Assembly (NCBI RefSeq): GCF_014898055.3
Contig: NW_023601212.1
Span: 55,416,329-55,480,328 of the forward strand
Length of the DNA stretch: 64,000 bases
Direction: 5' to 3'
Origin: Talpa occidentalis
Taxonomy: Eukaryota; Chordata; Mammalia; Eulipotyphla; Talpidae
Shown here: positions 1 through 9,978 of the stretch, piece by piece
How the letters are laid out: every line of letters begins with the position of its first letter
Position numbering within the stretch: position 1 is the stretch's first letter
The notes under the pieces: generated by a model
The model's input: only the letters and a program-made list of their open reading frames with translations
What the model was told of the DNA's origin: nothing
Database searches by the model: none
Made by a program: the position numbers and the translations under genes

Positions 1-841
1 TCTGTATCCACTCGTTAACAAGTAGAAACCTAACTCTAAAAACAATTAATAGTGGTAGAATGTAATATCTACAAAGGAGCAAACATCATTATTTTCTCTA
101 TTGTCACCTCCACTGTGATTAAAGATAATCATAGCAAATTTATTTATTTGCAAAATAGGTACAGTTTCAATAAACTTGGCTTATTACTCATATAAGTACA
201 GCAAGAATAGAAATTAACCAGATAGGCTCTTTTAAATCTGTTTGTTGGAACAGTTATAAGGAATCTTAGCTGAATTTATGCAAACAGCTAAATTATCATG
301 AAAATAAGAACACTTACCAAGTTTCCAAATTCTCCAGAAATCAGGTAGAAAATCTAGAGAAAAAGTAAACACTTTATCATGGTTCACAAAGTTGTATATT
401 ACTAAATTGCTGATAGAGGGGAAAAATTAAAAAATACATAAGCTTTGAAAAGTTTATTGGAAACTAAACAGAGACATTCATGTGAGTTGTTTCTAATCAA
501 GTTGAAGCAGAATCAGAAAGAGTACTACCAATAATTGACGATATTCAGTCTTAAACAAAGACTGTGGCATTCTGTAGGTGTAATTAGGTAACTTCTGGTT
601 TATTTTTCTATTTATATCTCAATCAAAACAAATTCACTGCCATGCAAGTTATTTAAATCTCAAAGAAAAAAATTTGGCATAAATTGCTACTGTTAAACGT
701 GTACTGTTATTTTTTCTAAGTTCTGAATATATATACTTTCTATAAAAGTCAAGAAAGCCACAAAGTGATAAGATAATACTCCTTAAGTAAAGTTAATAAA
801 ACAGTATATTATCAAAGTTAAATAGAAATCAATGCTTAAAA
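1..841. other. AT-rich non-coding DNA, nothing recognised
   Basis: No open frame of note, no clear repeat family and no promoter-like GC-rich patch could be seen. Only simple A/T-rich sequence is present up to the first SINE. Confidence 0.6.
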
Positions 842-853
842 ATATTGAATCTT

Positions 854-1140
854 GGGAGCCTCCCCGGTGGCGCAGCAGTTGAGCGCTGGGTTGCAAAGCT
901 GCCCGCAGGCTCTGCAGTGCTGGTTCGATCCCCGGCCGTCTGTCTCACATGGCACGCAGACCTCTCCTGCCACCCACTGCTCCCCTCAGCAGTGTACTTC
1001 ATCAGTCTGCCTGTTCTGCTCTCCGCTCTGGCTCTGGTGAATTCTCTCACCCTTCCGCGATTCTGACTGTACCCAGTGCTTGTATAAATAAATAAATAAA
1101 TCTTAAAAAAAAAAGACCCCAAAATGGCTTAAAAAAAATA
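854..1140 (+). mobile_element. SINE-B copy
   Basis: The tRNA-like head has a pol III A box (GGTGGCGCAGCAG) and B box (GGTTCGATCCC). It is followed by the family body and an AAATAAATAAATCTT tail. SINE-B is recognised by the head GCGGTTGAGCGCTGGGTTGC and the tail start CTTGTATAAATAAA. The 12-bp site ATATTGAATCTT lies at 842-853 and again at 1141-1152, directly before the next SINE. Confidence 0.9.
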
Positions 1141-1152
1141 ATATTGAATCTT

Positions 1153-1448
1153 GGGCCTCCCTACTGGCACAAGGGGTTAAGTTTCATCACTATGAAGTTA
1201 TTGGCAGCCATTGCAGCAGAGTTCCATCCCTGGCCAGGGAGCAGACCCACATGGCAAGGCATATCTCTCCTGTCCCCGCCCCCCCACCGCTGCGCCCCTA
1301 AGCAGTGCATTTCTGTCAATCTGCCTGTTTTGCTCCTCACTCTCTCTGGTGAATCCTCTCACTCCCCTCCCCCTCCACCCCCTGTACCTCTGACCCGCAA
1401 TCAGCTCTTGTATGCATAAATAAATAAAACAAATCTTTAAAAAAATAT
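1153..1448 (+). mobile_element. SINE-A copy, tandem to the previous SINE
   Basis: This is the SINE-A type, with head GGGGTTAAG and tail CTTGTATGCATAAATAAATAAA. It is diverged, with a C-rich insertion in the body. It is flanked by ATATTGAATCTT at 1141-1152 and 1449-1460, so the same 12 bp occurs three times around two SINEs. Confidence 0.85.
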
Positions 1449-1575
1449 ATATTGAATCTTTGCATGTCAACACAAAGTTACTGTAGACCTTTACATTTAA
1501 AAAGCAAACAGCCTAATACAGATAACATCCATGTGTTATAAGCTATTTTTAGACAAAATTAGACAGCTAATTTTA

Positions 1576-1855
1576 TTTATTTATTTTTATTTAAGATTTA
1601 TTTATTTATGCATACAAGAGCTGGGGCATAGGCCAGAGATGCAGGAGGGATGAGAGGATTCACCAGAGACAAATCAGGGAGCAGAACAGGCAGAAGGACT
1701 GAAATACACTGCTGAGGGGAGCAGTGGGCGAGATAGGAGAGGTCTGCTCGCCATGTGAGATTCTCTCTGGTGGACTGGGGATTGAACTCATGCTGCAGAG
1801 GCTGCGGATTGCTTCATAGTGTGGTGCTTAATCCCTTGTGCCACCAGGGAGGTCC
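1576..1855 (-). mobile_element. SINE-A copy
   Basis: Full-length and reversed, with the T-rich tail first and the head GGGAGGTCC last. It is flanked by TAGACAGCTAATTTTA (1560-1575) and TAGACAACTAATTTTA (1856-1871). A third version of this 16-mer lies at 3351-3366. Confidence 0.9.
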
Positions 1856-1871
1856 TAGACAACTAATTTTA

Positions 1872-2731
1872 CTTATTTATTTTTTAAATTATCTTAATTG
1901 TTTTATAATACGTACTTTTTAAAATTTTTAAACAATATTTCCTTCCCCCCACCCCCTCAGGTTGAGTCCCCATAGAATTTCCTTCCCCAAGGCACCCGTG
2001 CACCATCACCACAGTCCCCTGTGCTCCTCCCTCCCTCCCTCTGACCCCTCTCCCTCCTCCTCCCCTGCAGGATGTCTCTGATATATAATTGTCTGTTTTT
2101 GCTTTGTTGTGTTTTGTACTGTTGTTATTATTTTTTACACTGATGTCTTATTTGGTTCCCCTATATTCCTGTTATAAGTGAAACCATCCAATATTTTTCT
2201 TTTTCCTTCTGACTTATTTCACTGAGCATAATTCCTTCTAGCTCCATCCATGCTGCTGCGAATGGCATGAGTTTATCTTTTTTGATTACTGAATAATATT
2301 CCATTGTGTATATATACCACATCTTTTTTTTTTATTTTATTTTTATATTCCCCATACAATTGCAACCCCCTTATTTTGACCCCAATCCCTCCCCTCCCTG
2401 CCCCCCACCCCTCGTAGAGTGTCTCTGGTTCATAGTTGTTTGTTGATTATGATTTTCACTTTCTTATAGTTATTCATTTTCCTGGTCCCTTATTTAAGTT
2501 TTCTAGATTCCTGCTATGAGTGAGACCATCCAGTATTTTTCTTTTTCTTTCTGGCTTATTTCGCTGAGCATGATCCCTTCCAGCGCCATCCATGTGGCTG
2601 CAAATTGCATGTGTTTATCTTTTTTGAATGCTGAGTAATATTCCATGGTGTATATGTACCACATCTTCTTGATCCAGTCATCTATTTTTTGGGCATTTGG
2701 GTTGTAAATAGTGTTGCAATAAACATAGGTG
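1872..2731 (-). mobile_element. L1 3' ends, two nested pieces
   Basis: The first piece (1872 to about 2325) is an older L1 3' UTR and ORF2 terminus reversed, including the complement of the conserved end of ORF2. The second (about 2326-2667) is a younger L1 3' end closely matching the full-length L1 at 15053-21520, including its G-rich 3' UTR reversed. The older L1 then appears to resume (2668-2731) until it is cut by an LTR. The older copy continues at 3316-3350. Confidence 0.8.
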
Positions 2732-3315
2732 TGCAACAGGGTGGTCCCCAGGAAAGGGGGAGGTTCCCTGCCCCACCCAAGGGAGGGTGGAGCTGAGCAG
2801 GAAGAGGAGAAGCTGCAGAAGAGACTGAGGAAGGAAGCAGGATGGAGCCAGGAGACCTGGAGGAGGCGCATGGAGCCTAGAGACACGTGAAGAATCTGCG
2901 CTTGTCTTTTGGTCGTGGACTGGGTGACACAGATGTGGGTGAGACCTGTGGGGAGGTGACCATGGCAGCTTTTATCTTGATGTTGATTTTACTCTTTTCC
3001 TTCCGGGCTTGTCCGGTTGTTTGTGACCCTTTTCTGTGGGTCCCCACTGGAAGATGCTTTAGACTTGTAGCAGGCTTTGGGGCCTTGCTCTGCGCCAATC
3101 CCATTTGGATGGACTTTTACCCACGAGGGGACGGGTAACTCTGGATGCTTCATTTAGAAACTAGACTCTTTGCCTTACCTGTATTGTTTCCTAGTTTTAT
3201 TAAAGATCCTTCCCATTAGTCTCATGTGTTTTGTGTTGATGCGGCGGATGGCCGAACCCATTTAGAATAGGCAGGTTTGCGGGGTTTGGGCTGCCCCTCT
3301 CCCTATCCTATAACA
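2732..3315 (+). mobile_element. LTR-2 solo LTR (endogenous retrovirus relic)
   Basis: About 584 bp, starting TGCAACAGGG and ending CCTATAACA. It carries an ATTAAAG signal near 3199 with a GT-rich stretch after it, as expected of R/U5. GGTG precedes it (2728-2731) and follows it (3316-3319), a 4-bp duplication typical of gammaretrovirus-like (ERV1) elements. It lies inside an L1 fragment. No gag, pol or env remains. A short open frame at 2887-3138 lies within the LTR and is not a gene. Confidence 0.8.
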
Positions 3316-3350
3316 GGTGTACAGGTGCTCTTTTGAATCAATGTTTTTGA
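3316..3350 (-). mobile_element. Continuation of the interrupted L1 fragment
   Basis: The text resumes the L1 (AGGTGCTCTTTTGAATCAAT, compare the young L1 near 21085 reversed) exactly after the LTR-2 duplication. It ends at the third copy of the 16-bp target site (3351-3366). Confidence 0.65.
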
Positions 3351-3366
3351 TAGACGGCTAATTTTA

Positions 3367-4181
3367 AATAAGACTATATTTTTGCCAAAACTTCATTTGA
3401 TTAATTTTTGCCAACAAATCAAAATGTATGATTAGGAGGAAAAGGGGTCAAAACAGGGGAGGCAAGAGCACAAGTTGCTGTGTGATGGGTTATAGGTGCT
3501 ATCGTGTAAGATAAGCACAGGGACCACATCAGAGGAAGAAATCAAATACTACGCAAAAACTAGCAGAGATATAAGAAAATAATTAAAGAAGACTTTTTAA
3601 AAACAGAATTCCACTTTGGGAGAGGTTTAAATTGAAATTAGACTAGTTATTAAGTCTAGGTGCTTTTCCCGGCCCATGAAAAACTCCATTTGGGGCTTAT
3701 TCCTTCTTTTTTTCATTCATGCCCTTATTTTACCTGCTTTTCCAGATAACCTCCCATAAATGACTGCCCTCCCCCCCGCCCCACATCCTTTATCTTTAGC
3801 TGAAGTCATTTAAGGAAGTGACTTGGGCTATTTTGTTCAGTTACTCACTTTTACTGGGTTTCTGCCATGTGTAGAAGAGATATACATGTTATTGTTAAAC
3901 TTTTGGGGATATTTTTCTCTTGTCAACCTGTGAAGTTTATTTGATGATTTGCTAGCCTAGAACTTACAGGGGAAGAAAGAAATTCTCCACATACTTAACT
4001 ACTAAGAACATACTTTTCTGAACATATTGAGGTAATTATATGGCTATTTTTATATATTTCCTACCTTCCAAAACACCCTAAATGATCCCCACCCGCTATT
4101 CATACACTTACGTAGCGTTTCTCCCACAATGTACCAGAGATGCTCTGTATAATCAATAGAACATGGCAGAAATGATGATTT
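3367..4181. other. Non-coding DNA with an LTR-4 remnant
   Basis: About 3740-3990 (+) aligns by eye with the 3' half of the LTR-4 copy at 29858-30868. Shared landmarks are CTTTAGCTGAA, GTTACTCA, TGTTGTTAAACTT-like text, CTTGTCAACCTGT and GCTAGCCTAGAA. The remainder shows nothing identifiable. Confidence 0.5.
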
Positions 4182-4605
4182 TGTTGTGGGGCAGAAGATC
4201 AGGGTTAGGCAGGAGGCACAGGGGTGAAAGAACTCACCAGAGTGGAGAACAGAAAAGGGAGATTTATTGAAATACACCAGCAAGAGAAGCAGCGGGCAAG
4301 ACAGAAAAAGTCTGTGTGTGAAAAAGGATTTGGGGCTCCCTTTTATAACCTATTTTCTCGGGCTTTTCATGAACTGGGAGTTGGTTTGGGCAAGTTTGTG
4401 CTTGGATGTCTGGTCTTGGGCAGCAACCTTTGACACAGAATGTGTCCCGGCCTTGCTTCCTCATTCAGGGTCAAGGTGATCTGCCTTATGGCCTGGTTCC
4501 CATAGCAACCTTATCAATTCCTGTTATCTATTCAGGCCTCCCAAACCTTCCTCTGGGCAAGGGGTGAGGGCTTAGATTTTAACCTTATTAAATGATACCC
4601 CGACA
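4182..4605 (-). mobile_element. LTR-3 solo LTR with perfect 5-bp duplication
   Basis: 424 bp bounded by TGT...ACA and flanked by GATTT at 4177-4181 and 4606-4610. Read on the minus strand it has a TATAAAA box (near 4340) followed by an AATAAA signal (near 4265), so the strand is secure and U3, R and U5 can be placed. The predicted R-U5 part (about 4190-4320) is homologous to the body of the SINE family (see findings). No coding sequence of a provirus is present. Confidence 0.85.
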
Positions 4606-4619
4606 GATTTGTTATTAGA

Positions 4620-4962
4620 TTATAAAAGTTATTATGACATAAGTTTAGACATAGATCAATGGAATAGAATTGAGTACAGAAGTAAACTCTACACTTACTG
4701 TAAATTGATATTGAGAAGGGGATCAAGTCACAAGACTAGACTTCTTCAAGAAATGATGCTAAGACAGTTGGAACATCCACATGCAAAAGAATGAAGTTGA
4801 ATATTACCTCACCCCATGTAAGAGAAAAATAACTTAAGTGTAAGAGCTAAACCTATAAAATGTTTTTAAAAATAGACTAAATTCCTGCAACTTCACATTA
4901 GACAATGTTTCTTAGATATGACACCAAAAGCATAAGCAATTATAGAAAAAAATTGATACACT
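4620..4962 (+). mobile_element. Ancient L1 ORF2 3' remnant, left part
   Basis: The sequence reads as degraded L1 ORF2 C-terminal coding text (ATAGATCAATGGAATAGAAT, ATGCAAAAGAATGAAG, GACACCAAAAGCATAAGCAA). Many stops are present. It is interrupted by the SINE at 4963-5236. Confidence 0.75.
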
Positions 4963-5236
4963 GGGCCTTCCCGGTGGTGCAATGGGTTGAGCGCTGCGCT
5001 GTGAAACTTTCCGCAGCCTCTGCAGCACGGGTTCGATTCCCGGCTGCCAGGAAGCTACCCACATGGCGCAGCAGACCTCTCCTATCTCACCTGCTGCTCC
5101 CCTCAGGAGTGCTTTGGGTCCATCTGCCTGATCTGCTCCCTGCTCTGTCTCTGGTGAACCCTCTCACCCTCCCATGCCTCTGGCCTGTATCCCAGCTCTT
5201 GTATAAATAAATAAATCTTTAAAAAAAAAAAAAAGT
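4963..5236 (+). mobile_element. SINE-A/B intermediate copy
   Basis: The head GGGCCTTCCCGGTGGTGCAATGGG and B box GGGTTCGATTCCC are followed by the standard body and tail ATAAATAAATCTTT plus a long A run. It is inserted in an old L1. Confidence 0.85.
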
Positions 5237-5535
5237 TGCAAAGGATTTCAACAGACATTTTCAAAGGACAATAGCATGGAAAGATGATTGCTGAATAATA
5301 ATACACATATTAGTCATTATGGAAAAGCAAATCAAAACCACAATGAGATCCTGTACTATTTCATATATACTTGGGGGTCTATAGTTAAAAAGACAAATTA
5401 TAATAAGTATTAGAAAAGACGTAGATAAATTAAAACCCTCTTGCCCCAGTTGGTGAGAATGTAAAATCATTTCGCCCCTTTGGCAAGTGGTTTGGCATTT
5501 CCTCTAAAAGTTAAACATAGAGTCACTATATATAT
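5237..5535 (+). mobile_element. Ancient L1 ORF2 3' remnant, right part
   Basis: This continues the L1 coding text after the SINE (GGATTTCAACAGACATTTTC, AAATCAAAACCACAATGAGA, GTTGGTGAGAATGTAAAATC). It is heavily mutated. Confidence 0.75.
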
Positions 5536-5988
5536 GCTTAAATTCTTTGGAAGTTTCTGAGGCCTAGGTTTAAATTGCATTCTTCCAGAGAGGATTTGAA
5601 TTTGCTCTGCCGGATTCTTCTGCCAGTACTTATCCCAGATCACTTTAAATTTTTAGCTAGAGTTTTTAATTTATTTTGTGGATTTTTTTTTTTTTTTTGC
5701 ATGTTAGAGACTTCCCCAAGAGGCATGTTTTGCTTCCAAGAAAACTTTGTTTGAGATAGTAAAGGGTCCCTAATAAATTTTTCTGTATGTTCCCCACCCC
5801 CCTAATTTATAGGCTGAAGTAAAGTATCTTTGGGATGACTCCTAGATTCATGCAGAAGATTCTGTTCCTTCTTCCAAAGTAAAGGGACAAGTCTTAGTGT
5901 TCTCCCCTGATTACTGTGCCTGTTAAAACTCAAGTTTCAGGTTACCCAGGTAGACAGATGCCCCAGAGCAAGCACCAACATCTGGTTG
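5536..5988. other. Non-coding DNA, nothing recognised
   Basis: Mixed sequence with a T run at about 5682-5698. No repeat family, gene or signal could be assigned. Confidence 0.5.
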
Positions 5989-6593
5989 TGTTATAGGACA
6001 GGGAGAGGGTCAGCCCAAACCCTGCAAACCTGCCTATTCTAAATGGGTTCTGCCATCCGCCGCATCAGCACAAAACATAGGAGACTTTAATGGGAAGGAA
6101 CTTTAATAAAACTAGGAAACAATACAGGTAAGGCAAAGAGTCTAGTTTCTAGTTTCTAGTCTAGTTTCTAAATGAAGCATCCAGAGTTACCCATCCCCTC
6201 GTGGGTAAAAGTCCATCCAAATGGGATTGGCCCAGAACAAGGCCCCAAAGCCTGCTACAAGTCTAAAGCATCTTCCAGTGGGGACCCACAGAAAAGGGTC
6301 ACAAACAACTGGACAAGCCCGGAAGGAAAAGAGCAAAATCAACATCAAGATAAAAGCTGCCATTGTCACCTCCCCACGGGTCTCACCCACATCTGTGTCA
6401 CCCAGTCCACGACCAAAAGACAAGCGCAGATTCTTCACGTGTCTCTAGGCTCCATGCGCCTCCTCCAGGTCTCCTTGCTCCATCCTGCTTCCTTCCTCAG
6501 TCTCTTCTCCAGCTTCTCCTCTTCCTGCTCAGCTCCACCCTCCCTTGGGTGGGGCAGGGAACCTCCCCCTTTCCTGGGGACCACCCTGTTACA
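5989..6593 (-). mobile_element. LTR-2 solo LTR, inverted copy
   Basis: This is the reverse complement of the element at 2732-3315 along nearly its whole length, beginning TGTTATAGG and ending CCCTGTTACA. It has an extra short CTAGTTT tandem near 6143-6168. Flanking 4-mers (GTTG and ATCG) do not match, so no target duplication is visible. An open frame at 6172-6606 lies within this LTR and is not supported as a gene. Confidence 0.8.
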
Positions 6594-7578
6594 ATCGCAT
6601 TGCTGATTTCAAGTTCTCATTCCAATTCAGTCAAACACTGTAAAGATATATCTCCCTGTGCATGCGTGTGTGCTTCAGCATTTTTAAATGTTCTATGCCA
6701 GCAGGATTTCTCTGGACATGTAATCTGCATAATATCTAAAGTGACAAAGGATATATGTGCAGAAGTTCACACTTGATATCCCACCCCCGCTCTCAAAAAA
6801 AATTTTTTTAAATAAACATTGGTCTCTGGGAAAATGTATCATATGCTCATCCTGTGATTTCTTTTATCCCCCTGGACATTCTTGCATCAATCAGGGATTA
6901 AGGAACACAGTGGGGGAGTGAAAGAGTAGATTGAGGTTACATTTAAAATAGTTTCAAACACAAAACTAGGAATATGTGAATTTCCAAATGGCCACTTTTA
7001 TGGTTCAATAAATTAAAATACTCATGGCTGCCAATTGGCAATTGTTATTTTTTAAAAATAAGTTTTTCAATTCAAATAACAGAGTGGTTCTTTTGTGTCT
7101 GACACTGGATTAATGCATGTGAAATTTAAAAAAAAAAAATCATGAAATCTGCCTTTAAGTAACTTGCAAACAATTCTGAGGAAACAGTCCTTGTACACAA
7201 ATAAATATCATGTAAAGCATTTTGCAACCCTATTTTGGCAAGTGCCAAATAAATGGTGAAAGTTCAGAGAGGTGGAAGTGTTCAGAGTGGGGTTAGGGTG
7301 AACAACTGCCCTGGTTTTCCAAGGACTGAGGAACTTCCTAGGGTGCAGAACCTTCAGTGAGAACACCAGGACAGGCCTGGGCAAACAGGACAATTAGCCT
7401 GACAAAGGCAAGTGTATAGGCAGAGTCAGAGAAGACCCCATAGAACATCGCTGATGGGAATTGAAGATGACTTGGTAGGATTAGTTGTATAGGATTGATT
7501 AGCTTTATTAATTACCATCTTTAACATACATATAAGCTAACCCCTTTCTCCAGTCTTACGACTAGTAGACCTAGCAAT
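6594..7578. other. Non-coding DNA, nothing recognised
   Basis: AT-rich text with A/T runs (about 6797, 7127). No gene, SINE or LTR was identified. Confidence 0.5.
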
Positions 7579-7593
7579 TGAGTATTTTCTTTT

Positions 7594-7803
7594 TTTTAAG
7601 ATTTATTTATTTATGCATACAAGAACTGGGTACAGAACAGGCAGATTGACTGAAACACACTGCTGAGGGAAGCAGCGGGCAAGTCAGGAGAGGTCTGCTG
7701 TGCCATGTAGGTAGCTCCCTGGTGGGGGATTGAACTTGTGCTGCAGTGGCTGTGGATTGCTTCATAGGTTGTGTCTCAACCCCTTGCGCCATCATAGAGG
7801 CCC
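7594..7803 (-). mobile_element. SINE-A copy with internal deletion
   Basis: The 15-bp duplication TGAGTATTTTCTTTT lies at 7579-7593 and 7804-7818. At about 210 bp it is shorter than the usual 265-280. The missing part is between the tail and the body, where GGTACAG runs straight into AACAGGCAG. Confidence 0.9.
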
Positions 7804-7818
7804 TGAGTATTTTCTTTT

Positions 7819-8224
7819 GATTGTCAAATGGATTGAACCTTCTATTTATACGTTGATTCCTATTGTCACTCCTGTGTATCCTACATAATTTCCTCATTTC
7901 CATTTGTAACACTTGCCTTGGATGCTGTGTTAATTAAAAGCTTGTTGGAATGCCTCCTCCTCTCCAACTACATTAAATTATGATGGAGGCTTTCTTCATG
8001 GCAATTGTGTCCTTGCTCAACAATGAGAAGGAAGACTGCTTAGAAACACAAATCAGCCTTCATTTGATTAAAAGTTCGTAAGACTAAATGACAGGTGGCC
8101 TGACTTTAAACTAGAGAGTTTTCAAATTTGCTTTTCAAACTTTTTTTTTTGCTTTTCAAACTTTAACATTCATACAGACTGTCATCATGTCTCTCTATCT
8201 AGTTAAAAATACAGATTCTGATCT
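7819..8224. other. Non-coding DNA, nothing recognised
   Basis: Only a short tandem GCTTTTCAAACTTT duplication near 8130-8163, separated by a T run, stands out. Confidence 0.5.
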
Positions 8225-8263
8225 GGCTTTGTGGCACAGCAGATAGAGCATTGGACTTCTAGT
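8225..8263 (+). pseudogene. tRNA-Arg(TCT)-like half, pseudogene
   Basis: The text GGCTTTGTGGCACAGCAGAT followed by a match to the anticodon stem-loop (GCATTGGACTTCTAG) resembles the 5' half of tRNA-Arg(UCU), an intron-containing tRNA in mammals. The 3' half has no usable T arm or B box, so it cannot be a working tRNA. It could also be the head of an unrecognised SINE. Confidence 0.4.
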
Positions 8264-8299
8264 TGATTGTGGACAGATGCTGACAAATATGGTTGGGAG

Positions 8300-8375
8300 G
8301 ACCTGAGAATGCATTTCTAAGAAGCTTCCAGTGGATTCCATTGCCACTGGTCTTCAGACTATAGTCTGAGTAAGA
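8300..8375 (-). mobile_element. MER5-type DNA transposon remnant
   Basis: The text (CTGAGAATGCATTTCTAAGA, CCAGTGGATTCC, CACTGGTC, CAGACTATAGTCTGAGTA) resembles the non-autonomous hAT-Charlie element MER5. The match is by eye, and a better preserved relative lies at 38670-38815. Confidence 0.45.
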
Positions 8376-9391
8376 AGGCTATAAGCAGAAAGATGCTTTT
8401 TGCTCCTTGTACTTTGTCAAATTTTCCCTCCATTCCCTAAACGTCTTTAACTTTGCTATTGAGTCTGAAATTTCCCCAATTTACTTTTACTAACAAGTTG
8501 TGGATTTATTCACAGCTGAATATTTACTCTTACTCAAATAGTTTTCCTCATTGAATTGAACCCCCCAAAATAGAAACCTTAAAATGATTTTTGTTGATTT
8601 TTTGGGTAAAGTTAAGAATTTTAATAATGAGTCACTATTAAAGGGTGAAGGTGGAGCATGAGGATGTTAGGAAAAGAGGTGGGTGTTGGGCAGCTGCAGA
8701 TATTATGAAAGAGGGGACACCTGGGATCAGGGCACAGGCAATATCAGGATGTAGGAGGAGGTGAAGAAAGAGAGGTGAGAGGCTACGTATAACAAACCTC
8801 ATAGTTTTAAAAGCCTGGCCTTTTTATTAGGAAACATGATCCTAATAAAAACAACAAATCTCTCCTTTACTTTTTATAGAAAGATATGACACAATACCTG
8901 CCTATGTCAAAGATTCACTGTTTTTTTTTTTCTTAATTTGCTTATGCAGTTTTGTGGAATACAAGAAGTCATTTTGCTCAATGCACGTGTTAAATGAAAT
9001 GCAGGAAATGTCTTTTAATAAAGATAAAAACTGAAATAGGATTGGGAGCTGAAGATATGACTGGTGAATGACAACACAGAAAGACAGTGTTTAAATGAGT
9101 CAGAGATCACCCAACTTTTTTATTCTTAGGATTAGGAAACTGAAAACAAGTAGGTTTAATTGGATTACTCAACTTCATCAAGGTAGTTAATGAAAATAAC
9201 CTCCCTTAAATACCAGGACTCTATTCTTAATCAAGTGCCTTTTCTAATCATATATACTAGTTGGAAAACCCAGGCTTCATGGAAGACTTCAACATTTTAA
9301 TACTTTTTTTTAATGTATTGGTTTTGTATTTAATGATTTTGTACTTTATGGGTCAACTCATTTTGACTAATTTCCACATTTTCTTTTAAAC
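8376..9391. other. Non-coding DNA, nothing recognised
   Basis: No recognisable repeat or coding potential. One T run lies at about 8920-8931. Confidence 0.5.
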
Positions 9392-9401
9392 TTTTCAACT
9401 T

Positions 9402-9677
9402 GGGGCCTCCCTGGTGGCGCAAGGGGTTAAGATGCAGCACTATGAAGCTATCCACAGCCACTGCGGCATGAGTTCCATCTCCAGCCAGGGAGGTGACCCA
9501 CATGGTGCAGCAGACCTCTTCTGACTCGCCCACTGCTCCCCTCAGCAGTGTATTTTAGTCAATCTGCCTGTTCTTTTCCCCACTCTGTCTCTGTTAATCC
9601 TCTTAAATCCCCCACACCTCTGGCTTATACCCCAGTTCTTGTGTGCATAAATAAATAAATCTTTAAAAAAAACCAAA
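9402..9677 (+). mobile_element. SINE-A copy
   Basis: Full-length. The duplication TTTTCAACTT lies at 9392-9401 and 9678-9687. The next SINE starts immediately after the second copy in the opposite orientation. Confidence 0.9.
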
Positions 9678-9687
9678 TTTTCAACTT

Positions 9688-9968
9688 CCTTTTTATTAAA
9701 GATTTATTTATTTATTTATTTATACAAGAACCGGGGTACAGGTCAGATGTGCAGGAGGGTGAGAGGATTCACCAGAGACAGAGCGGGGAACAGAACAGGC
9801 AGACTGACGAAATACACTCCTGAGGGGAGCAGCAGGCGAGACAGGAGAGGTCTGCAGCGCCTTGTGGGATCCTCGCTGGCAGGCCGGCTGGAAACGAACT
9901 GGCACTGTAGAGGCTGTGGACAGCTTCACAGCCCCGCGCTCAAACACCTGCTCTACCAGGGGAGGCCC
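9688..9968 (-). mobile_element. SINE-A copy, inverted to its neighbour
   Basis: Reversed full-length element, from the T-rich tail through to the head GGGGAGGCCC. TCCTTTTTAT-like text at 9687-9696 and 9969-9978 is a probable target duplication. Together with 9402-9677 it forms a tail-to-tail inverted pair about 10 bp apart. Confidence 0.85.
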
Positions 9969-9978
9969 TCCTTTTTTT

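Noticed and set aside
853..1111. Functional tRNA genes in the SINE heads
   Set aside because: A and B boxes are present, but the acceptor and anticodon stems do not pair and the copies are followed by SINE bodies, so they are SINE heads and not tRNA genes.
2887..3138. 83-codon open frame with hydrophobic N-terminus, also present reversed at 6187-6438
   Set aside because: It lies entirely inside the LTR-2 solo LTR. Its repetition reflects the LTR copies, and no retroviral protein motif is visible.
6172..6606. 144-codon open frame
   Set aside because: It covers LTR-2 reversed and flanking DNA. No recognisable domain, and its counterpart at 2732-3315 does not keep the frame open.
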